DNA of 22,597 nt, from the NCBI GenBank assembly GCA_964552725.1, contig CAZKHU010000046.1, positions 1 through 22,597 of the forward strand. Reading direction: 5' to 3'. A program made the position numbers and the translations under genes. Shown here piece by piece: positions 1 through 6,928 of the stretch; the first letter of the stretch is position 1, and each line of letters begins with the position of its first letter. The DNA is from DYTH01 sp964552725. GTDB lineage: Bacteria; Desulfobacterota; Syntrophia; Syntrophales; UBA5619. The notes beneath the pieces were generated by a model. That model ran no database searches and was not told the DNA's origin. It saw only the letters and a program-made list of their open reading frames with translations.

Positions 1-91
1 ATTGGATAATCATGTTGCTTTGACGGCAATCGCCATCAGGATTGCTCTACATTTTCAAACATCGTTCCAGGAGGTTTCGGCCCATGGATGA
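1..91 (+). CDS. Possible 3' end of an upstream gene (partial, unrecognised)
   Basis: Reading frame 2 is open from the window edge to a TGA at 89-91, about 29 codons, while the other two forward frames stop early (TAA at 7-9, TGA at 21-23). If real, the gene would overlap the start of the NuoF-like gene by 8 bases, an arrangement typical of translationally coupled genes. In similar clusters a NuoE-like or sensor-ATPase gene often lies here, but I do not recognise this tail. A frame of this length stays open by chance about a quarter of the time, so this is weak. Confidence 0.2.
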   Translation, partial: LDNHVALTAIAIRIALHFQTSFQEVSAHG

Positions 92-1421
92 GCATGATAC
101 AGCAAAAACAATCCCAACCATGCAGGAAGTGCCTTTTTTCTCCCACCAGAAAATCCGGGTTTTAAAAAACAGGGGGATCATCGATCCGGGAAAGATTGAA
201 GACTACATCGCCCGGGATGGCTATGCCGGCATGGTCAAGGCCCTGACAACAATGACCCCCGAGGAAATCATCAAGGAGGTTTCCGACTCCGGTCTGCGGG
301 GGCGAGGAGGCGCCGGTTTTCCCACCGGCGCGAAATGGCGGTTTGCCTCCCAGTCAAAAGGAGACGTCAAATACGTCATCTGCAACGCCGATGAAGGCGA
401 TCCCGGCGCCTATATGGATCGCAGCGTTCTGGAGGGCGACCCGCAGGCGGTTCTCGAAGGGATGGTTATTGCGGCCAAGGCAATCGGCGCGCACCAGGGA
501 TATATCTACTGCCGGGCTGAATATCCGTTGGCAATTCAGCAGTTGAACATCGCCATTGCCCAGGCTAAAGACTACGGTCTGCTTGGGGAGAATATTCTGG
601 ATACGGGGTTTGACTTTGATCTGGAGGTTTATCAGGGGGCCGGCGCCTTCGTTTGCGGCGAAGAAACAGCCTTGATGACCTCTATCGAGGGAAAAAGGGG
701 GATGCCGCGGCCGCGCCCCCCCTTCCCCGCCGTTTCCGGACTCTGGGGAAAACCCAGCGTTCTTAACAACGTGGAAACATTGGCCAGCGTCCCCCAGATC
801 ATCTTGAAGGGGGCCGCCTGGTATGCCTCCGCAGGAACTGAAAAAAGCAAAGGCACCAAGGTGTTTGCCTTAACCGGTGACATCAACAACGTCGGACTGG
901 TGGAAGTGCCCATGGGGACGACGCTGCGAACAATCGTGTTCGATATCGGCGGCGGCATGCGCGACAATCGGCAATTCAAGGCTGCCCAATTGGGGGGGCC
1001 TTCCGGCGGCTGCATCCCGGCAGAACATCTCGATGCGCCGATTGACTATGAAAAGGTTGCCGAACTCGGCGCGATCATGGGCTCCGGCGGTCTGATCATC
1101 ATGAATGATGAAAAAAACATGGTCGATGTTGCAAAATTCTTTATGGAGTTTTGTTGCGAAGAGAGCTGCGGCAAGTGCGTCCCCTGCCGGGAGGGAACAA
1201 AAAGGATGCTCGAGATACTGACCAGTCTTGCCAAAAACAAGGGGAAACCAGGCGATATAGAACGGCTCGAGGAGTTGGCCGGCATGATCAAGATCACCGC
1301 CCTTTGCGGATTGGGCCAGACGGCGCCCAATCCGGTTTTGAGCACCATTCGCTATTTCCGCAACGAGTACGAGGAACGCATCGTGCGGGAGAAAGGCCCA
1401 TCCGCCCCCGGAAGGGAATAA
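84..1421 (+). CDS. nuoF: NuoF-like NADH:FMN oxidoreductase subunit of formate dehydrogenase
   Basis: This is a cytoplasmic flavoprotein that passes electrons between NAD(H) and iron-sulfur clusters. At 445 residues it is a standard NuoF core. Seen in order: the FMN-binding glycine-rich segment GRGGAGFPTGAKW (about 73-85), the NADH-binding segment NADEGDPGAYMDR (about 101-113), GAGAFVCGEETAL (186-197), and the C-terminal 4Fe-4S ligands C362, C365, C368 and C408. It lacks the N-terminal thioredoxin-like 2Fe-2S domain and the C-terminal ferredoxin found in HydB/HndC relatives. The frame is open from 42, but the ATG at 84 is preceded by a strong AGGAGGT (69-75) at 8-base spacing, so that start is chosen. 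The formate dehydrogenase alpha gene follows 89 bases downstream, so the partner is probably FdhA rather than complex I. No NuoE gene is visible. Confidence 0.93.
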   Translation: MDEHDTAKTIPTMQEVPFFSHQKIRVLKNRGIIDPGKIEDYIARDGYAGMVKALTTMTPEEIIKEVSDSGLRGRGGAGFPTGAKWRFASQSKGDVKYVICNADEGDPGAYMDRSVLEGDPQAVLEGMVIAAKAIGAHQGYIYCRAEYPLAIQQLNIAIAQAKDYGLLGENILDTGFDFDLEVYQGAGAFVCGEETALMTSIEGKRGMPRPRPPFPAVSGLWGKPSVLNNVETLASVPQIILKGAAWYASAGTEKSKGTKVFALTGDINNVGLVEVPMGTTLRTIVFDIGGGMRDNRQFKAAQLGGPSGGCIPAEHLDAPIDYEKVAELGAIMGSGGLIIMNDEKNMVDVAKFFMEFCCEESCGKCVPCREGTKRMLEILTSLAKNKGKPGDIERLEELAGMIKITALCGLGQTAPNPVLSTIRYFRNEYEERIVREKGPSAPGRE

Positions 1422-1510
1422 CTCGCCGGACTGGATAACGCTGCTTTTCCCGCAGCAGTTGCCGTGGAAAACCCGGGATATTGTCCTGATGCAAAGCCAA
1501 GGAGCTTGTC

Positions 1511-4210
1511 ATGGAGCAAACGATCAATTTGAGCATTGATGGGATGGACACTCAAGCGGTTGCCGGACAGACGATCCTCGAAGTTGCCCAAAAACAGGGC
1601 ATTGCGATTCCTACGCTTTGCCATTATTCAGGAACAACTGATGTCGGAGCCTGCCGCGTCTGCGTCGTGGAAGTGGAGAATGCCAGAACCCTGATTCCCG
1701 CCTGCTGTACGCCGGTCAGCCCCGGCATGGTCATTGCCACAAGCTCTCCCAGGGTCATCGCTGCCAGAAAGATGATTGTGGAACTCCTCTGGTCCTCCGG
1801 CGATCACAACTGTCTGATCTGCGAACAGAACGGCGCCTGCGAGCTCCAGGATCTCATCTATCAACTGGGGATCGAAAAGCCGCGTTTTAAAATCATCCCT
1901 CCGGGATATAAGATCGAGCAGACCAACGCCATGATTCAGCGCGATCTCAACAAATGCATCCTCTGCGGGCGTTGCGTCCGGGTATGCAACGAAATTCAGG
2001 TAAACGAGGTGCTCGATTTTTCGGGTCGCGGCAGCGGCACCAGGGTAGGCCCCGCCTTCGATGCCGACTATATCGATTCCCTCTGTTACTTTTGCGGCGA
2101 ATGCGTCGATGCCTGTCCGGTGGGAGCGCTGACATTCAAACAGGCCCGCTTCGCCGGCCGTCCCTGGGAGCTCAAAAAGGTGCGGACAACCTGCCCATAC
2201 TGCGGGGTAGGCTGTCAGATGGATCTCAATATCCACCACAACCGGATCGTCAAGGTTACCGGCAACCGCTCATATAGGCAGCCGAACGCCGGAAGTCTCT
2301 GCGTCAAGGGCCGCTTCGGACTCGATTTTGTCGGTCACCCGGATCGCCTGAAGGTTCCGCTGCTCCGGAGAAACAAGGGTCGGGAACTCGCCGAGACAAG
2401 CTGGGAGGAGGCCTCTGATTTCATCGCCAATCGTCTCGGGAAGATCAAAAAGGAATCCGGAGCGGACAGCATCGCCGGACTCTCCTCGGCCCGCTGCGCC
2501 AACGAGGAAAATTATCTTTTTCAGAAATTCATGCGTGCGGTTATCGGCACCAATAATGTCGATCACTGCGCCCGTCTGTGCCACTCCGTGACGATCGCCG
2601 GGATGGTCGCCGCCTTCGGCAGCGGCGCCATGACGAATTCCATCGAGGAAATTGAACTTGCCGACCTGCTTTTGGTAACGGGCAGCAACACGACGGAAAC
2701 CCATCCCGTGATCTCGTCGCGGATCAAGCGAGCGGTTCGCCGGCATGGCGCCGGACTGATCGTCATCGATCCGCGAGAGATCGACCTGGTTCGCTATGCA
2801 ACCCTCTGGCTTCGCCAGAAACCGGGAACGGATGTTGCCGTCCTGAACGGCATAATGAACATTATCATCGCTGAAGGGCTCCACGCCGAAGAATATATCG
2901 CGGAGCGAACAAAAGGTTTTGCCGAGCTGGCAACGACTGTCGCCGCCTACACGCCTGAACTGGTCGAGAAGATTTCCGGAGTGGCCGCTCAAGACCTCCG
3001 CCAGGCTGCGCATCTCTATGCGAAGGCGCCCCGGGCCGCAATTCTCTTTGCGATGGGGATAACGCAGCACACGACGGGAACCGATAACGTCAAGTCCTGT
3101 GCAAACCTGGCGATGCTTTGCGGAAATGTCGGCGTTGAAAGGGGCGGCGTCGATCCCCTGCGGGGTCAGAACAACGTCCAGGGCGCCTGCGACATGGGGG
3201 CGCTGCCGAACGTCTTTCCCAGCTACCAGCCCGTGGAGAGCCTCGACGCGCGCACCACGCTGGAGAAGGCCTGGAACGTCTCTCTTTCAGCCAAACCCGG
3301 CAGAACCGTCATGGAAATAATGGAAGGCGCGGCAGCAGGGGAAATCAGGGCCCTTTACATAATGGGCGAAAACCCGCTGCTTTCCGATCCGGACTTGACC
3401 CATGTAGAAAAGTCTCTGAAAAATCTGGATTTCCTGATCGTTCAGGATATATTTCTGACGGAGACGGCAAGGCTTGCCGATGTGATTCTCCCCGCCGCCT
3501 GCTTTGCCGAAAAAGAGGGAACCTTCACCAATACGGAAAGACGGGTACAGCGCATCCGCAAGGCCGTGCAGGCGCCGGGTCAGGCCCGTACGGACGCGGA
3601 GATCATTGCCGATATTGCGACAAGGATGGGCTACCCGATGCGCTACCCCTCGCCTCGCGCAATCATGGATGAGATCAATGCCGTTGCCCCGATTTACGGG
3701 GGAATAACCTACGCCCGGATCGAGGAGGAGGGGCTGCAATGGCCCTGCCCGAGCGCCGATCACCCCGGCTCCCGTTTTCTCCACAAGGACGGGTTCAGCC
3801 GGGGACTCGGCCTTTTTCATGCCGTCGAATACATGCCGCCGGCCGAATTGCCGGACGCGGATTATCCCTTTATCCTTTCAACCGGGCGGGTATTGTACCA
3901 GTACCATACCGGCGCGATGACGCGGCGCTCGGCGGGAAGCGAAGAACTCTGCCCCGAATCCCTCGTGGAAATCAATCCGCTGGACGCGCAAACCCTGGGA
4001 ATAACGGAGGGACAGACGGTAATCGTCACTTCCCGGCGGGGTGCGCTGAAGGTCAGGGCAAAGATAACCGCCCGCTCCGCTCGGGGGATGATATTTATGA
4101 ACTTCCATTTTTATGAAGCTCCTGTTAATATGCTGACCAACCCGGCGCTCGATCCGATAGGGAAAATACCTGAGTTCAAGGTCTGCGCCGTCCGGGTGGA
4201 AGCAGACTGA
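1511..4210 (+). CDS. fdhF: Formate dehydrogenase alpha subunit, cysteine form, with NuoG-like Fe-S domains
   Basis: Molybdo- or tungsto-bis-pterin enzyme of 899 residues that interconverts formate and CO2 in the cytoplasm. Seen: an N-terminal 2Fe-2S domain (C37, C48, C51, C65); a NuoG-type His-Cys cluster (H99, C101, C104, C110); two 4Fe-4S ferredoxin motifs (C149/152/155/159 and C192/195/198/202); then the catalytic domain with its own 4Fe-4S site (C228, C231, C235, C264). The Mo/W ligand is C357 in DHCARLCHS (codon TGC at 2579-2581), so this copy does not need selenocysteine. The dinucleotide-binding domain fills the last 120 or so residues. Start ATG 1511 has AGGAG at 1499-1503. The NuoF-like gene upstream is the likely NAD(H) partner. 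Other CO2- or formate-active molybdopterin enzymes cannot be fully excluded. Confidence 0.93.
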   Translation: MEQTINLSIDGMDTQAVAGQTILEVAQKQGIAIPTLCHYSGTTDVGACRVCVVEVENARTLIPACCTPVSPGMVIATSSPRVIAARKMIVELLWSSGDHNCLICEQNGACELQDLIYQLGIEKPRFKIIPPGYKIEQTNAMIQRDLNKCILCGRCVRVCNEIQVNEVLDFSGRGSGTRVGPAFDADYIDSLCYFCGECVDACPVGALTFKQARFAGRPWELKKVRTTCPYCGVGCQMDLNIHHNRIVKVTGNRSYRQPNAGSLCVKGRFGLDFVGHPDRLKVPLLRRNKGRELAETSWEEASDFIANRLGKIKKESGADSIAGLSSARCANEENYLFQKFMRAVIGTNNVDHCARLCHSVTIAGMVAAFGSGAMTNSIEEIELADLLLVTGSNTTETHPVISSRIKRAVRRHGAGLIVIDPREIDLVRYATLWLRQKPGTDVAVLNGIMNIIIAEGLHAEEYIAERTKGFAELATTVAAYTPELVEKISGVAAQDLRQAAHLYAKAPRAAILFAMGITQHTTGTDNVKSCANLAMLCGNVGVERGGVDPLRGQNNVQGACDMGALPNVFPSYQPVESLDARTTLEKAWNVSLSAKPGRTVMEIMEGAAAGEIRALYIMGENPLLSDPDLTHVEKSLKNLDFLIVQDIFLTETARLADVILPAACFAEKEGTFTNTERRVQRIRKAVQAPGQARTDAEIIADIATRMGYPMRYPSPRAIMDEINAVAPIYGGITYARIEEEGLQWPCPSADHPGSRFLHKDGFSRGLGLFHAVEYMPPAELPDADYPFILSTGRVLYQYHTGAMTRRSAGSEELCPESLVEINPLDAQTLGITEGQTVIVTSRRGALKVRAKITARSARGMIFMNFHFYEAPVNMLTNPALDPIGKIPEFKVCAVRVEAD

Positions 4211-4232
4211 TGTCATTGCAAGGGAGAGAGGA

Positions 4233-4859
4233 ATGAATGAAATGCAGGAAAAAGCCAAAAGTGTTCTGATTCTGGACGACGAGGAGGTAATCCTCAAGAC
4301 GTGCAGGGATATCCTCGCCGGAACGGGTCTGGAGGTGATCACGACCACCTCCGTGCAGGAATGTTTTGACATCGCCGGCCGGGGGGACGTGGATTTGTTT
4401 GTCACCGACATCATGATGCCGGAACTGAACGGCGTTGAGGTTATACGCCGGCTGCGCAAAGACAACCCCACCCTCACCGTCGTTGTGATCACCGGGTATC
4501 CGTCGATGGGGACGGCGCGCGATGTGATGAGACTCGGGGCGTATGATTACATTCCCAAGCCCTTTACCCCGAAGGAGTTCAGCGACACGGTCTTTGACGC
4601 CCTCGGCAAACTCAACCCCAAGAAGGCGATCCGGGAAACCCTCGTTCTCCAGATCCTCGAGAGAACAGTGGACGATCCCGACTTTTTTGACCGTCTCTAC
4701 ATGGAAGGTTCCGACGCCCTGAAAGATTACAACATCAGTTCCGAGGCGAAAAGCGCCATCGCCCGCGGCGACTTGCGCTGGATAGAGGAAAACGTCAGCA
4801 AACTCAATGAAAAGCAGATGATGTCCATCGCCCGAATACTTGAGCGAGAGATATGGTGA
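4233..4859 (+). CDS. Response regulator with receiver domain and LigA/NHLP-like helical tail
   Basis: Protein of 208 residues. The first 120 or so residues form a complete receiver domain: acidic pair D15/D16, phospho-acceptor D59 in VTDIMMP, T87 in VITGYP and K109 in YIPKPFTP. The remaining 85 residues hold no helix-turn-helix, AAA+, GGDEF or HD-GYP output that I can see. Instead residues about 149-182 (DPDFFDRLYMEGSDALKDYN and on to the GDLRW motif) follow the pattern of the LigA/Os1348-type nitrile-hydratase-leader-like helical domain. It lies 22 bases after the Cys-type formate dehydrogenase gene with AGGGAG (4221-4226) upstream, so it is probably co-transcribed. A role in signalling about formate or redox state is inferred from context only. 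The kinase at 9821 is a candidate partner. Confidence 0.88.
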   Translation: MNEMQEKAKSVLILDDEEVILKTCRDILAGTGLEVITTTSVQECFDIAGRGDVDLFVTDIMMPELNGVEVIRRLRKDNPTLTVVVITGYPSMGTARDVMRLGAYDYIPKPFTPKEFSDTVFDALGKLNPKKAIRETLVLQILERTVDDPDFFDRLYMEGSDALKDYNISSEAKSAIARGDLRWIEENVSKLNEKQMMSIARILEREIW

Positions 4860-4887
4860 TCGTTTTACCGGAACAGCAATTTTTTTG

Positions 4888-4916
4888 TTGTAGCTTTTCT
4901 TCTTTTGGTCTATAAG
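4888..4916 (+). promoter_or_regulatory. Possible sigma70-type promoter upstream of the GltD-fusion gene
   Basis: In the 102-base gap after the response regulator, TTGTAG (4888-4893) and TATAAG (4911-4916) are 17 bases apart. The -10 matches the consensus at five of six positions but the -35 at only three. The surrounding T-rich stretch has no hairpin, so it does not look like a terminator. If real, module 2 could be expressed independently of module 1. Confidence 0.28.
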
Positions 4917-4961
4917 CGACCCACTTTTATTAAGTACATCTCTCATAAGTGAGGCCTAACT

Positions 4962-6926
4962 GTGGCTAAAGTGATCATTGGGTCCTGGCAGGACAAACTC
5001 ACCGACAATCGGAATATTGCTCAAGATGCGATCGAGGATTCATATCCGGATGTCGACAGGTTGCTGAAGGAAAACCGGCTGAGGGCTTTTATCGGCTGGG
5101 ACGGCTTTTTCATTTTCGACCGCGAAGCGCCGGTGGTCGACATGTTTCGCGCTTATGTCCAGAAGGTTCAGGACGAAAGCTGCGGCTACTGCACCCCCTG
5201 CCGCGTCGGCACGCAGGTCGTAGCCGACAGGCTCGGCGCCATCGCCAATGGGTTCGGTTCTCAGCACGACCTTGACGAAATCCGGAAAATGGCCGTTGTG
5301 ATCCGCGATACATCGATGTGCGAACTCGGGCATACATCGATGAACGCCCTTCTGAAAGCGCTGGAGATCATGCCCGAGGTTTTCGAACAGGCAATACGGG
5401 AACGGCGTCCGCTGGCTCGCGGAGTCTATCATGCCATGGCCACGGCGCCCTGCATCGAGACGTGCCCCGCCCATCTGGATGTGCCCCGCTATATCGATGC
5501 GATTCGCAGTGGAAACTACTTTGAAAGTTTAAGCATCATCGTTCGTAAAAATCCGCTTGCCGGAATCTGCGGCCGAGTCTGCGTCAAACCATGCGAGTCA
5601 GTCTGCCGCCGCAGGGAGCTGGATTCCTCCGTCTCGATAAAGTCGCTCAAACGTTTCGCAAGCGATCAGGTCTATTCCAATGCAGTAACCAAAATTACCC
5701 GGATCGTCCCCCTTCCCCTGACCTCCGATAAAAAAGTGGCGATCATCGGGGCAGGCCCGGCGGGATTGACCGCGGCGTTTTTTCTGCGGAGAAACGGTTA
5801 CCGCGTCAGGGTGTTCGAGGCCCTTAATGAACCAGGCGGGATGAGCGCGGTCGGCATCCCGGACTATCGGCTTCCCCGCGAGATCATCAGTACGGAGGTA
5901 ACGCGCATCGCCGGCGAAGGGGTGGAATTCAGCTACGGCGTCCGGGTCGGCAGGGACATTACTCTCAAAGAGATCCGCTCCGAATATGACGCGGTGCTGA
6001 TCGCCATCGGCGCCCATGGCAGCAAGGATGTCGGCATGGAGGGAGAGGATTTGAAGCCATCCGGACTGGTTTCCGGCGTTGAATTCCTCCGTGACATGAA
6101 TACGCTGCTGCCCCTTGGCAAATTTACCCCCCCGGAGGGCAGGCATGTGGTTGTAGTCGGCGGCGGCAACGTGGCGATGGATTGCGCCCGCAGCGCCGTG
6201 CGGCTTGGATATTCCCGGGTGAGCGTCGTTTATCGGCGGACGGAAAAGGAGATGCCGGCGGACCATGAAGAGATCAGGGACGCGCAACTGGAAGGCGTCG
6301 AATTTCATTTTCTCACCCATCCGCTGCGTCTCGAGATTGAAGGCGGAAAGGTTACCGGGATGAACTGCATCAAGATGGCGCTCGGAGAGCCGGATGCATC
6401 AGGACGGAGGCGCCCGGTTGAGGTTGCCGGCTCCGAATTTCTGCTTCCCTGCGATGTGGTCATTCCCGCAATTGGTCAGGCAACGGACTTTTCGTTTTCC
6501 AGCGATGCCTTCCCTATAAAATCAACTAAATGGGGAACAATCGAGATCGACAAGGATACGCTGATGAGCAGTCAGGACGGAGTTTTCTCTTCCGGCGACT
6601 GCGTGACAGGACCCAAGGCGCTGATCGATGCCATGGGCAACGGCATCCATGCCGCGCAGGTGATCGATCTCTATCTCCGCGGCGAAAAGATGAGACTGCC
6701 TGAAAGCGAGTTCTTATACCGGATGATCAAGGCGATGGATCTTCCTGCAACGCCTGTGGATCGGGTCGGCGACGAAATCCGCTGCGATCTCGATCAGCGA
6801 TCGGTTGCAGAACGTATCGGCGATTTTAATGAAATTGAGCAGGGCTACAATCCTGAAGAGGCGATTCATGAGGCGCAGAGGTGTCTCCGCTGTTACCGGG
6901 TGGCCATGTTCGTGACGGAAGAGTGA
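4962..6926 (+). CDS. Fusion of NuoF-type 4Fe-4S domain with GltD/NfnB-like FAD-dependent NAD(P)H oxidoreductase
   Basis: Protein of 654 residues with three parts. Residues about 55-145 match the NuoF C-terminal 4Fe-4S domain (C74, C77, C80, C120). Residues about 160-240 are the GltD-type N-terminal double cluster domain (C164, C168, C203, C207, C211, C215). The rest is the two-dinucleotide-fold module of glutamate synthase small subunit and NfnB relatives: FAD motif VAIIGAGPAG (259-268), NAD(P)H motif around GGGNVAMD (400-407), and a C-terminal CLRC. No glutamate synthase large subunit is nearby. It is followed after 2 bases by the selenocysteine formate dehydrogenase gene, so it probably acts as that enzyme's NAD(P)H- or ferredoxin-linked flavoprotein. 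GTG 4962 is chosen because GTGAGG (4949-4954) lies 7 bases upstream. Cofactor preference cannot be decided by eye. Confidence 0.88.
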   Translation: MAKVIIGSWQDKLTDNRNIAQDAIEDSYPDVDRLLKENRLRAFIGWDGFFIFDREAPVVDMFRAYVQKVQDESCGYCTPCRVGTQVVADRLGAIANGFGSQHDLDEIRKMAVVIRDTSMCELGHTSMNALLKALEIMPEVFEQAIRERRPLARGVYHAMATAPCIETCPAHLDVPRYIDAIRSGNYFESLSIIVRKNPLAGICGRVCVKPCESVCRRRELDSSVSIKSLKRFASDQVYSNAVTKITRIVPLPLTSDKKVAIIGAGPAGLTAAFFLRRNGYRVRVFEALNEPGGMSAVGIPDYRLPREIISTEVTRIAGEGVEFSYGVRVGRDITLKEIRSEYDAVLIAIGAHGSKDVGMEGEDLKPSGLVSGVEFLRDMNTLLPLGKFTPPEGRHVVVVGGGNVAMDCARSAVRLGYSRVSVVYRRTEKEMPADHEEIRDAQLEGVEFHFLTHPLRLEIEGGKVTGMNCIKMALGEPDASGRRRPVEVAGSEFLLPCDVVIPAIGQATDFSFSSDAFPIKSTKWGTIEIDKDTLMSSQDGVFSSGDCVTGPKALIDAMGNGIHAAQVIDLYLRGEKMRLPESEFLYRMIKAMDLPATPVDRVGDEIRCDLDQRSVAERIGDFNEIEQGYNPEEAIHEAQRCLRCYRVAMFVTEE

Positions 6927-6928
6927 AA

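Noticed and set aside
1437..1460. Hairpin AACGCTGC / GCAGCAGTT between the NuoF-like and Cys formate dehydrogenase genes
   Set aside because: The stem has a bulge and no T-run. It may be an intercistronic structure, but there is not enough to call a terminator or regulator.
2579..2620. SECIS remnant after the Cys codon of the first formate dehydrogenase
   Set aside because: The GGTCT loop is replaced by unrelated bases. Similarity to the Sec gene here is explained by the conserved protein sequence.
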